6,234 bases of DNA, from NCBI GenBank assembly GCA_030152505.1, contig JASLJO010000245.1:1-6234 (forward strand). Direction: 5' to 3'. This document shows, piece by piece, positions 1-5,462 of the stretch. This DNA comes from Solirubrobacterales bacterium (lineage in GTDB: Bacteria; Actinomycetota; Thermoleophilia; Solirubrobacterales; 70-9). The notes under the pieces are model-generated. The model made no database searches, had not been told where the DNA came from, and worked only from the letters and a program-made list of their open reading frames with translations. The translations under genes were made by a program, and so were the position numbers. Each line of letters begins with the position of its first letter. The first letter of the stretch is position 1.

Positions 1-676
1 GGTGGCCGGTCTCGGCCGCGGTCAGCGCGGTGGAGATCGTCTCCAGGTCGCGCATCTCACCGACCAGGATCACGTCGGGATCCTCGCGCAGGGCGGCGCG
101 CAGGCCGAGGGAGAAGTCGGGCGCGTCGGCGCCGACCTCGCGCTGGTTGACGATCGAGCGTTTGTGCTGGTGCAGGAACTCGATCGGATCCTCGATCGTG
201 AGGATGTGGTCCTGGCGCTCTTCGTTGATCACGTCGATCATCGCCGCCAGGGTCGTGCTCTTGCCGGAGCCGGTGGGGCCGGTGACGAGGACGAAGCCGC
301 GCGGTTTGTCGGCCAGCTCGCGCAGCACCTGCGGCACCTTCAGCGAGTCCAGCGCGGGGATGTCCTGCGGCACCAGGCGGAAGGCGGCGCTGACCGAGCC
401 GCGCTGGAAGAAGCAGTTGACGCGGAAACGGGCGACGCCGGGGATCGCGTAGGCGAAGTCGAGCTGCTTGTTGTTCTCGAAGCGTTTGCGCTGGTCGTCG
501 TTGAGGATCGAGTAGACGATCTCGCGCGTCTCCTGCCCAGAGAGCACGTCGAATCCCTCCATCGGCACGATCTTGCCCTTATCGCGCATGCAGGGCGGCA
601 CCCCCGGCGTGACATGCACGTCGGAGGCCTTGGTCTCCACCATGCGGCGCAGCACCTCTGCGAAATCGACAGCCAT
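1..676 (-). CDS. pilT: Type IV pilus retraction ATPase PilT (partial, C-terminus beyond window)
   Basis: PilT is the cytoplasmic hexameric ATPase that powers pilus retraction (twitching motility, DNA uptake). The first 225 residues are visible and the frame runs off the left edge. The N-terminal PAS-like part has the typical KASDVHV and PGVARFRVN stretches. The RecA-like core shows Walker A GPTGSGKST at residues 133-141, the Asp box IEDPIE at 161-166, Walker B LREDPDVILVGEMRD ending at residue 210, and the beginning of the His box (AAETGH, His225). These positions match the usual PilT layout; about 120-150 residues, including the AIRNLIRE-type region, should lie outside the window. The ATG at 676 is the only sensible start, because an in-frame TAG lies 6 nt before it (685-683). 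No strong Shine-Dalgarno is visible. It lies downstream of pilB on the same strand but is separated from it by the regulator-like paralog A. PilT is preferred over PilB because the N-terminus is short, there is no MshEN domain, and the core is PilT-like. Confidence 0.95.
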   Translation of the reverse strand, partial: MAVDFAEVLRRMVETKASDVHVTPGVPPCMRDKGKIVPMEGFDVLSGQETREIVYSILNDDQRKRFENNKQLDFAYAIPGVARFRVNCFFQRGSVSAAFRLVPQDIPALDSLKVPQVLRELADKPRGFVLVTGPTGSGKSTTLAAMIDVINEERQDHILTIEDPIEFLHQHKRSIVNQREVGADAPDFSLGLRAALREDPDVILVGEMRDLETISTALTAAETGH

Positions 677-719
677 GGGGCTCTAGATCGGCCACAGCGC
701 CGGATTCCTGAATACCGAG

Positions 720-734
720 CGCCAATTTCTGGCG
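720..734. other. Short perfect hairpin between paralog A and pilT
   Basis: The 69-nt gap 677-745 holds a 5-bp perfect inverted repeat, CGCCA-ATTTC-TGGCG, overlapping the 8-bp palindrome GCGATCGC at 732-739. No T-run follows on the minus strand, so a Rho-independent terminator is not supported. It could be a weak attenuator, an mRNA processing site or an operator, or chance. No convincing separate pilT promoter is visible in this gap. Confidence 0.25.
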
Positions 735-745
735 ATCGCACGAAA

Positions 746-1756
746 TCAGTCGCTGATCGTCGGTACCTCGAAGAGAGCCCGGTGCAGGGCCGTAAGGAGG
801 GCCTGGGCGAGCCGCTTCTCGCCCTTGATGGTGACGCTCTCGACATCCGGCTCGATCACCGTGTCGAGCCAGTCGGAGGCGGAACCGATCGCCCACGAGT
901 CCGCCTCGTCGTCGATGCCAGGCCGAATCGAGACGACCCGGCCGCGCTCGAGCTGGACGGTGATGCCGACCGGGCCGCCGATCACGTCCGGGTCGAGCTC
1001 GACCGAGAGCGAGCAGGCGCCGGACAACTCCGGTAGCAGCACGGCGAGTGGCAACGTCAGCAGAAGCGCAGCTTCGACATCCTGGGCGGCGATTGGGGCC
1101 GTGTCGCCGGGTGGGTGACGTAGCTCAAGCCGCGCGGCGACCGCGAGCGGGGCGACGGCCTGACGCAGCCAGCGGGTGGGCTCGTAGAAGTCTTCCCCCT
1201 CGGGGTCAGCCGCCATAGGCAGCGGCTCGAGCAGGCCGGCGTCGACGAGCAGGGCGACGCGCGCCTCGATCTGCTCGAGGTCGAGCACGCCGATCCTCTC
1301 CTGGGCTTCATGGGTTGTCGCTGGCGCGCCGGCGAACGCGTGCACGATCGTCGCCGTCCAGCCACTCAACAGTGACCAAAGCGGCTCCCCCGACCCTTCG
1401 CCCATCACGATCTCCCCCTGAGGTCCCCAGGACAGCCACTGTTGCAGGATCCCGGCCACAAGCGGCACTTCCCGTCCCGCCAGGGTCGGCGTCATCTGCG
1501 TCTCCGGATCGCCCTGGTCGGCATCCGGGTCGACGGGTTCGAGGAAGTAGGGGTCGCTGAACATGTCCACAACCGCCGCGGCATCATCGAGTTCGACAAA
1601 TTCCTCGGGATCGACGAGGTCGACCCCGGTTGCGACCTGGGCGAGGATGGAGCGCAACACGTCGCGCGCCATCACGCTGTTCAGGTACATCAGGGTCAGC
1701 GTGCCGGCACGCGGCCTGTACTCGGCATACCCCTCCTTGGTGGCGCTCCCAGCCAC
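746..1756 (-). CDS. Paralog A: two wHTH-like modules plus SCP2-like C-terminal domain, first HTH replaced by acidic segment
   Basis: I do not recognise a named gene. The 336-residue protein is homologous along its length to the two plus-strand genes at the right of the window. Residues 15-40 resemble the first helix of an HxlR/PadR-type winged helix. Residues 36-94 are acidic and contain no Lys or Arg (15 Asp/Glu between 46 and 85). Residues 90-109 (TPTLAGREVPLVAGILQQWL) match the wing and last helix of the first wHTH in paralog C. A second wHTH-like module spans about 123-215 (THEAQERIGVLDL, ARVALLVDAGLLEPL, RWLRQAVAPLAVAARLE). Residues 226-330 look like an SCP2 sterol-carrier-like fold, ending in DSWAIGSASDWLDTVIEP and AQALLTALHRALF. 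The GTG start is chosen because CATAAT ends 7 nt upstream, fitting a leaderless transcript. There is no signal peptide or membrane segment, so it is probably cytoplasmic. It lies between pilB (56-nt gap) and pilT (69-nt gap), suggesting a regulatory or accessory role for the pilus motors; direct DNA binding by module 1 seems unlikely. Confidence 0.85.
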   Translation of the reverse strand: MAGSATKEGYAEYRPRAGTLTLMYLNSVMARDVLRSILAQVATGVDLVDPEEFVELDDAAAVVDMFSDPYFLEPVDPDADQGDPETQMTPTLAGREVPLVAGILQQWLSWGPQGEIVMGEGSGEPLWSLLSGWTATIVHAFAGAPATTHEAQERIGVLDLEQIEARVALLVDAGLLEPLPMAADPEGEDFYEPTRWLRQAVAPLAVAARLELRHPPGDTAPIAAQDVEAALLLTLPLAVLLPELSGACSLSVELDPDVIGGPVGITVQLERGRVVSIRPGIDDEADSWAIGSASDWLDTVIEPDVESVTIKGEKRLAQALLTALHRALFEVPTISD

Positions 1757-1763
1757 AAAGTCA

Positions 1764-1794
1764 ATTATGTCACGTATTTGGTGCTAGCTGGGAA
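1764..1794 (-). promoter_or_regulatory. Predicted leaderless promoter of paralog A
   Basis: On the minus strand, TTCCCA (1794-1789) and CATAAT (1769-1764) are separated by 19 nt. CATAAT matches 5 of 6 positions of the sigma-70-type -10 box, and TTCCCA matches 4 of 6 of TTGACA. The GTG start follows 7 nt after the -10 box, so the first transcribed base would be at or next to the start codon. The same two hexamers precede paralog B. The gap is notably AT-rich in a GC-rich window, which supports a promoter inside the pilB-pilT operon. Confidence 0.5.
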
Positions 1795-1812
1795 CACTTG
1801 AGATTTTTTCGA

Positions 1813-3609
1813 TCAGGCGGTGACACGAACCACCTCTTCGAGGGAGGTGAGGCCGGCGCGGACCTTGCCGAGGCCGTCCTCGCGCAGGGTGAGCATGCCC
1901 TCTTCACGGGCTTTGGCGGCGATTTCGGCCTCCGAGGCGTGCGCCACCGCCATCTCCTTGATGTGCTCGCTCAGCGCCATCACCGAGAAGATGCCGACGC
2001 GACCGCGGTAGCCGCTCTGGTTGCAGCGGCTACAGCCGACCGGCTCGTAAGCCTCGACCTCGCCGCCGACGCGGATCTCGGCTTCGGCCAGCACGCTGGG
2101 CGGGACGATCGTGCGGCGCTTGCAGTGCGAGCAGAGCTTGCGCGCCAAGCGCTGGGCGACGACGCAGTCGACCGCAGAGGCGATAAGGAAGGCCTCGATC
2201 CCCATCTTGGTCAGGCGGGTGATCGCCCCCGGCGCGTCGTTGGTGTGCAGCGTGGTCAGCATCATGTGGCCGGTCAGCGCCGCCTCGATCGCAATCCGCG
2301 CCGTCTCGCTGTCGCGGATCTCGCCGACCATGACGATGTCGGGGTCGGCACGCAGCATCGAGCGCAGGCCGGTGGCGAAGTCGAGCCCCGCTTTGCGATT
2401 GACGTTGATCTGGTTGATCCCCTCGAGCCTGTACTCGACCGGGTCCTCGATCGTGATGATGTTCTTCTCGACCGCATTCAGCTCCCCCAGCGCCGCGTAG
2501 AGGGTCGTCGACTTGCCCGAGCCGGTCGGACCGGTGACCAGGACCGCCCCGTAGGACTGGTGGAAGGCGTCCTCGAAGCGGGTCCGCCCCTCACCGTCCA
2601 TGCCGAGGTCGTCGAGCGAGCGCTGTGCGTTCTCCTTGTCGAGGATGCGGATCGTCGCCCCCTCGCCGCGCTGGGTCGGCAGCGTGGTGATACGCAGGTC
2701 GACGCGACGCTCCTCGACCGTGACGCTGACCCGGCCGTCCTGCGGCACCCGCTTCTCGGCGATGTTGAGGTCGCTCATGATCTTCACCCGCGAGACGACC
2801 GCGTTGACCATCCGCTTGGGCACGTGCGCCGCCTCGCGCAGCACGCCGTCGACGCGGAAGCGCACCCGCATCTCCCCCTCGCCGGGCTCGAAGTGCACGT
2901 CGGAGGCGCCCTCGCCCACAGCCTGGCCGAGGATGCTGTAGACGAGCTTGATCACCGGCGCGTCCTCGGCGCTGACCTCCATGTCGGCGACCTCGGCCAG
3001 CTCGTCGTCCTCGGCGGCGGCCTCGCCCTCGGTGACCGCTTCGCTGACGGCGCTCTGCAGCGTGTTGAGGCGGCCGATCAGGGCTTCGATGTCCTCCTCG
3101 GCGGCGACCGCGACGCGGCAGTCGAGGGCGGTGGCGATCTGGATGTCGTCGACCGCGAGCACGTTGGTCGGGTCGGCCATCGCCACCAGCAGGGTCTCCT
3201 TGTCGACGAAGCCGACCGGCAGCGCCCGGTAGCGGCGCGCCGTATTGACCGAGATCAGATTGGCCGCGGCCATGTCCACCTGGTAGGCGGAGAGGTCGAC
3301 GTGGTCGAGGCCGTAGCGCTCGGCGACCGCGCGGGAGAGCTGGTCGGCGGTGATCGCCCCCTGGTCGACCATCAGCCGCTCCGGTGGGCGGCCGGCGGTG
3401 CGCGATGCCTCAATCGCGGTGCGGGCGACGTCGTCGGAGACGTAGCCGAGGTCGACGAGGACGTCGGTGACGAAGCCGCTGTGACGGCCGCGCGCCCGGG
3501 GCGGCGTCAGGCCCAGAGTGCCGCCCGCCTCTGGATCGAGCTTAGGAGCGGTCGAGTCGCCCGAGTTGGGGACCGGCCGCAGGTGGCTGGGAAAGTCCCG
3601 TGAGTCCAC
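1813..3609 (-). CDS. pilB: Type IV pilus extension ATPase PilB (GspE/PilB family)
   Basis: PilB is the hexameric cytoplasmic ATPase that drives pilin polymerisation at the platform protein PilC. Counting from the GTG at 3609, the protein has 598 residues, normal for the family. An MshEN-type N-terminal domain spans about 43-178. The N2 domain begins near 215 (APVIKLVYSIL, EGASDVHFEP, RVDGVLRE). The core has Walker A GPTGSGKST at 360-368, the Asp box IEDPVEY at 387-393, Walker B LRADPDIVMVGEIRD at 419-433 and the His box TGHMMLTTLHTND at 446-458. The zinc-binding tetracysteine is present: Cys493, Cys496, Cys526 and Cys529 (CX2C-X29-CX2C, as in GspE/EpsE). This motif and the MshEN domain separate PilB from PilT. 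An in-frame TTG at 3615 would add two residues, but GTG 3609 is preferred because GAGGGG lies 6 nt before it. The gene follows the thioredoxin-like gene by a few nucleotides, implying one operon and translational coupling. All catalytic motifs look intact. Confidence 0.95.
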   Translation of the reverse strand: MDSRDFPSHLRPVPNSGDSTAPKLDPEAGGTLGLTPPRARGRHSGFVTDVLVDLGYVSDDVARTAIEASRTAGRPPERLMVDQGAITADQLSRAVAERYGLDHVDLSAYQVDMAAANLISVNTARRYRALPVGFVDKETLLVAMADPTNVLAVDDIQIATALDCRVAVAAEEDIEALIGRLNTLQSAVSEAVTEGEAAAEDDELAEVADMEVSAEDAPVIKLVYSILGQAVGEGASDVHFEPGEGEMRVRFRVDGVLREAAHVPKRMVNAVVSRVKIMSDLNIAEKRVPQDGRVSVTVEERRVDLRITTLPTQRGEGATIRILDKENAQRSLDDLGMDGEGRTRFEDAFHQSYGAVLVTGPTGSGKSTTLYAALGELNAVEKNIITIEDPVEYRLEGINQINVNRKAGLDFATGLRSMLRADPDIVMVGEIRDSETARIAIEAALTGHMMLTTLHTNDAPGAITRLTKMGIEAFLIASAVDCVVAQRLARKLCSHCKRRTIVPPSVLAEAEIRVGGEVEAYEPVGCSRCNQSGYRGRVGIFSVMALSEHIKEMAVAHASEAEIAAKAREEGMLTLREDGLGKVRAGLTSLEEVVRVTA

Positions 3610-3621
3610 GCTCAACCCCTC
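3610..3621 (-). promoter_or_regulatory. Ribosome binding site of pilB overlapping the upstream stop codon
   Basis: Read on the minus strand, GAGGGG (3621-3616) starts inside the TGA stop (3622-3620) of the thioredoxin-like gene and lies 6 nt before GTG 3609. It is the clearest Shine-Dalgarno in the window. It decides the pilB start in favour of GTG 3609 over TTG 3615, which would abut it with no spacer. The layout suggests reinitiation by ribosomes finishing the upstream gene. Confidence 0.65.
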
Positions 3622-4270
3622 ACGGGTGATAGGCGAGCGTCTTGCCCTCGTAGCCGGCGTCGATCACGGCCTGGGCGACGCTCTGTGGGCTCTGGAAGCC
3701 GTAGCTGACCGAGGCGGTCGGGACCGTTTTCTTCAGGTGCTTGGGGGTGACGACGACCAGCGCCGGCACGCGGTCCACGCCGACGCCCTCGCTGATCGCG
3801 GCGTAGCGGGCGATCCTGGCGGCGGGGACGATGAAGACGGTGGCGTCGCGGAAGCCGGCAAGGCCCTCGGTGGCGGTCTTGACCAGGCGGTCGTCGATTC
3901 CGCCGCCGCGGACGAAGAGCAGGACGAGGGTCTCGTTCGCCTTCCAGGCTCGCAGGACGGGCTCCGGCAGCGGTGGCGCGGTGGTTGCGCCGGGGACGGT
4001 GCCGGAGAGAGCGGCACCGAGCGATTCGGCGCCGGCGGCTTCGCTCGCCGCCTCGACCGTGCCTTCGATGGCTTCGCCTGGCGCCGCGCCCGCGCCGGCG
4101 CTCGAGGTTTCTTCTTCCCCTCCGCCACCCGACGACATGAGGAAGACGGCGACGGCGATCAGCAGCGCGCCGACGATGCCGAGCTGCACGAGCGGATTGT
4201 TATTGAGCGCGTCCCTCATACGTCCGCCTACCCACTCGACAGATGCGCGGTCCGGCTTGAGCCCTGGCAC
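3620..4270 (-). CDS. Membrane-anchored thioredoxin-fold protein lacking CXXC, upstream of pilB
   Basis: I do not recognise a named family. The protein has 216 residues. Residues 1-26 are polar, with Arg17 and Arg19 just before a hydrophobic segment at about 27-46 (VQLGIVGALLIAVAVFLM), predicting one membrane helix with the N-terminus inside. Residues 47-103 are a flexible Gly/Ala/Glu/Pro-rich linker. Residues 104-206 look like a thioredoxin fold: strand LVLLFV, helix, strand ATVFIVP, then RVPALVVVTP, where Pro169 sits at the expected cis-Pro position. Where CXXC should be, the sequence reads RGGGID, and the protein has no cysteines, so redox activity is unlikely and a binding or scaffold role outside the membrane is more plausible. 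The GTG at 4270 gives the longest frame. ATG 4219 (199 residues, MRDALNNNPLVQ) is a serious alternative because it begins right before the membrane helix and has the purine-rich GGCGGA upstream. It probably opens the pilus operon; the fold call is by eye. Confidence 0.8.
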   Translation of the reverse strand: MPGLKPDRASVEWVGGRMRDALNNNPLVQLGIVGALLIAVAVFLMSSGGGGEEETSSAGAGAAPGEAIEGTVEAASEAAGAESLGAALSGTVPGATTAPPLPEPVLRAWKANETLVLLFVRGGGIDDRLVKTATEGLAGFRDATVFIVPAARIARYAAISEGVGVDRVPALVVVTPKHLKKTVPTASVSYGFQSPQSVAQAVIDAGYEGKTLAYHP

Positions 4271-4354
4271 GCCAGAGGCGCAGGATCACGCCCAGATCGT
4301 CCTTCGAGTACTTGCTGAGTTCCCAATTCGCACTTTGCATGGCATAATCGTCCT
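4271..4354. promoter_or_regulatory. Divergent intergenic region between the pilus operon and paralogs B/C
   Basis: This 84-nt gap separates the minus-strand thioredoxin-like gene, the likely first gene of the pilB operon, from plus-strand paralog B. The plus-strand promoter is readable (TTCCCA, CATAAT). No convincing minus-strand -10/-35 pair was found. If ATG 4219 is the true start of the thioredoxin-like gene, the region extends to 4220. A protein bound here could affect both directions, so it is a natural place to look for an operator of the neighbouring regulators. Confidence 0.5.
4320..4348 (+). promoter_or_regulatory. Predicted leaderless promoter of paralog B
   Basis: TTCCCA at 4320-4325 and CATAAT at 4343-4348 are separated by the optimal 17 nt, and GTG 4355 follows CATAAT after 6 nt. 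No Shine-Dalgarno precedes the GTG. Both hexamers and the GTG distance closely match those of paralog A, supporting a real promoter and leaderless translation. Confidence 0.55.
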
Positions 4355-5419
4355 GTGGCTGCAGGCGAGGCCACCGGAAGCGGGTTCAGGGCCCGCGCAG
4401 GGGCGCTCACGCTGCTCTTCGTCGCGGGCTCGCTGGACCGTGGGCGACTGCTGGAGCTGCTCGAGGCGGCGCTCTCCGGGGAGCTTCCACCGACGCCCGA
4501 CGACGACGAGCTCACCGAGTACGAGAGCGAAGACGAGGTCGACGAGTACGAGGATTTCGAAGAGGACGAGTACGAGGAAGACGAGTACGAGGAGGACGAG
4601 TACGAGGATGAGGACGAGGACGAAGAGGGCGATGGGGCGCTCGCCACGCTGCCGCCGACCCTGCGCCACTCCCAGGGCATGATCGGTCCGTATACGCAGA
4701 TGCGAACCTCCTCCAAGGGCGACGAGTTCCTCTTCGTCGCCGCGACGATGGAACGCTGGCTGCGCAACTGCCCGGGTGGGCCGCTCGAGCTCGGCCTGCG
4801 GGGCGCCCACGCACTGGCGCCGCTCGTCTGCTCCTGGTCGGCGACGGTCACCCACGCCCTCGCGCCGGAAGCGCTCACCCTGGCCGAGCTGGAGCGGATG
4901 GTCGGGATCCTCGACCGCGAGGCCGTTGCCGGACACGTCGAGGCCATGGAGCGCTGCGGTCAGGTCGAGGCCGTGACCGGCGACACCGAGACGCGCTACC
5001 GCCTGACCGACTGGGGACGGGAAGGCATCGCCCCGATCGTCGCCGCGGTCCGCTACGAGTGCCACTACCCCGAGGACGACGTCCTGCCGCCCGATGTGTT
5101 CGACGTCGAGGCAGCCTTCCAGATGGCCCTGCCGCTGCTGCGGCTGCCGTCTGAGCTGCGTGGCAGCTGCCGCCTCGGCGTGCGGATAACGGGCGGCGAG
5201 CCACTGATAGCCGGTGCCACGGCCTTGGTCGATGAGGGCCGCGTCCTGTCCTACTCGCCGTTGCTCGACGAGGATCCCGAGACCTGGGCAACCGGAACGC
5301 CCCTCGATTGGTGCGAAGCCGTCGTCGACCCGACCACCGAAAAGGTCGAAGCGGGCGGCCATACGGAGCTCGCCGCTGCCCTGCTCACCGCGCTGCACGA
5401 GCGGCTGTTCGGCCGATAG
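4355..5419 (+). CDS. Paralog B: wHTH-like/SCP2-like protein with Asp/Glu/Tyr-rich segment in place of the first HTH
   Basis: No named gene is recognised. The 354-residue protein is a paralog of the genes at 746-1756 and 5463 onward. Residues 13-42 (RARAGALTLLFV, LLELLEAAL) match the first helix of the paralog C winged helix. Residues 49-93 are low-complexity, with 34 of 45 Asp or Glu plus five Tyr, and there is no Lys or Arg from 32 to 103. Homology resumes at the wing and last helix (TSSKGDEFLFVAATMERWL, 118-136). A second wHTH-like module spans about 147-238 (TLAELERMVGILDREAV, RYRLTDWGREGIAPIVAAV). Residues 248-353 are the SCP2-like domain (DVEAAFQMALPLLRLPSELR, WATGTPLDWCEAVVDP, AAALLTALHERLF). 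The GTG start lies 6 nt after a CATAAT box, so the mRNA is probably leaderless. There is no signal peptide or membrane helix; it is likely cytoplasmic. It is divergent from the pilus operon and 43 nt before paralog C. Regulatory or anti-regulatory function is inferred; a ligand for the SCP2-like domain is unknown. Confidence 0.85.
   Translation: MAAGEATGSGFRARAGALTLLFVAGSLDRGRLLELLEAALSGELPPTPDDDELTEYESEDEVDEYEDFEEDEYEEDEYEEDEYEDEDEDEEGDGALATLPPTLRHSQGMIGPYTQMRTSSKGDEFLFVAATMERWLRNCPGGPLELGLRGAHALAPLVCSWSATVTHALAPEALTLAELERMVGILDREAVAGHVEAMERCGQVEAVTGDTETRYRLTDWGREGIAPIVAAVRYECHYPEDDVLPPDVFDVEAAFQMALPLLRLPSELRGSCRLGVRITGGEPLIAGATALVDEGRVLSYSPLLDEDPETWATGTPLDWCEAVVDPTTEKVEAGGHTELAAALLTALHERLFGR
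4562..4606 (+). repeat. Three tandem 15-bp units encoding EDEYE
   Basis: Three consecutive in-frame copies of GARGACGAGTACGAG (4562-4576, 4577-4591, 4592-4606) encode EDEYE three times at residues 70-84 of paralog B. The copies differ only at one synonymous GAG/GAA position. The repeat continues as GAC/GAG-rich sequence to about 4633. The near-identity at DNA level points to recent expansion by slippage, so copy number may vary between strains. Confidence 0.85.
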
Positions 5420-5462
5420 AGGACCTGCACTATTTACAAATAAAACTGATTAATGTCATGAT
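5420..5462 (+). promoter_or_regulatory. AT-rich gap with candidate promoter of paralog C
   Basis: This 43-nt gap is far more AT-rich than its surroundings. TTTACA at 5433-5438 matches 5 of 6 of the -35 consensus, and CATGAT at 5457-5462 (18-nt spacer) matches 4 of 6 of the -10 box. That pair would place the transcript start inside the first codons after GTG 5463 and favour the downstream GTG 5508, which has GGGAG (5493-5497) before it. An alternative -10, ATTAAT at 5449-5454, lies 8 nt before GTG 5463 and would make a leaderless mRNA as in paralogs A and B, but it lacks a good -35 box. No terminator hairpin after paralog B is seen, so read-through from B is also possible. Confidence 0.35.

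Noticed and set aside
720..739. Rho-independent terminator between paralog A and pilT
   Set aside because: The stem is only 5 bp and no T-run follows in the transcribed direction.
2..1036. Long open frame on the plus strand opposite pilT and paralog A
   Set aside because: It is antisense to a clear PilT with intact motifs and to a family-conserved gene. The Arg/Asp/Val/Gly/His-rich product matches no fold and is a normal by-product of high GC at third codon positions.
1788..1795. CTGGGAAC on the plus strand here and again at 5476-5483, considered as a transposon-like or operator repeat
   Set aside because: It is only 8 bp with no flanking similarity. The first copy contains the predicted -35 hexamer of paralog A and the second lies inside or just before paralog C coding sequence; probably chance.
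1630..3603. 657-codon open frame on the plus strand opposite pilB
   Set aside because: PilB on the other strand has every catalytic and zinc motif. The antisense product is Asp/Arg/Val/Leu-biased low-information sequence, the mirror of GC-rich codons.
3613..3615. TTG at 3615 as the pilB start
   Set aside because: It directly abuts GAGGGG with no spacer, while GTG 3609 has a 6-nt spacer; the difference is only two residues.
4286..5398. Minus-strand open frames opposite paralog B, including a Ser/Tyr-rich one from the acidic repeat
   Set aside because: The Ser/Tyr and Leu/Val runs are mirror readings of the GAC/GAG/TAC repeat. Paralog B has family homology in its own frame, so these are shadows.
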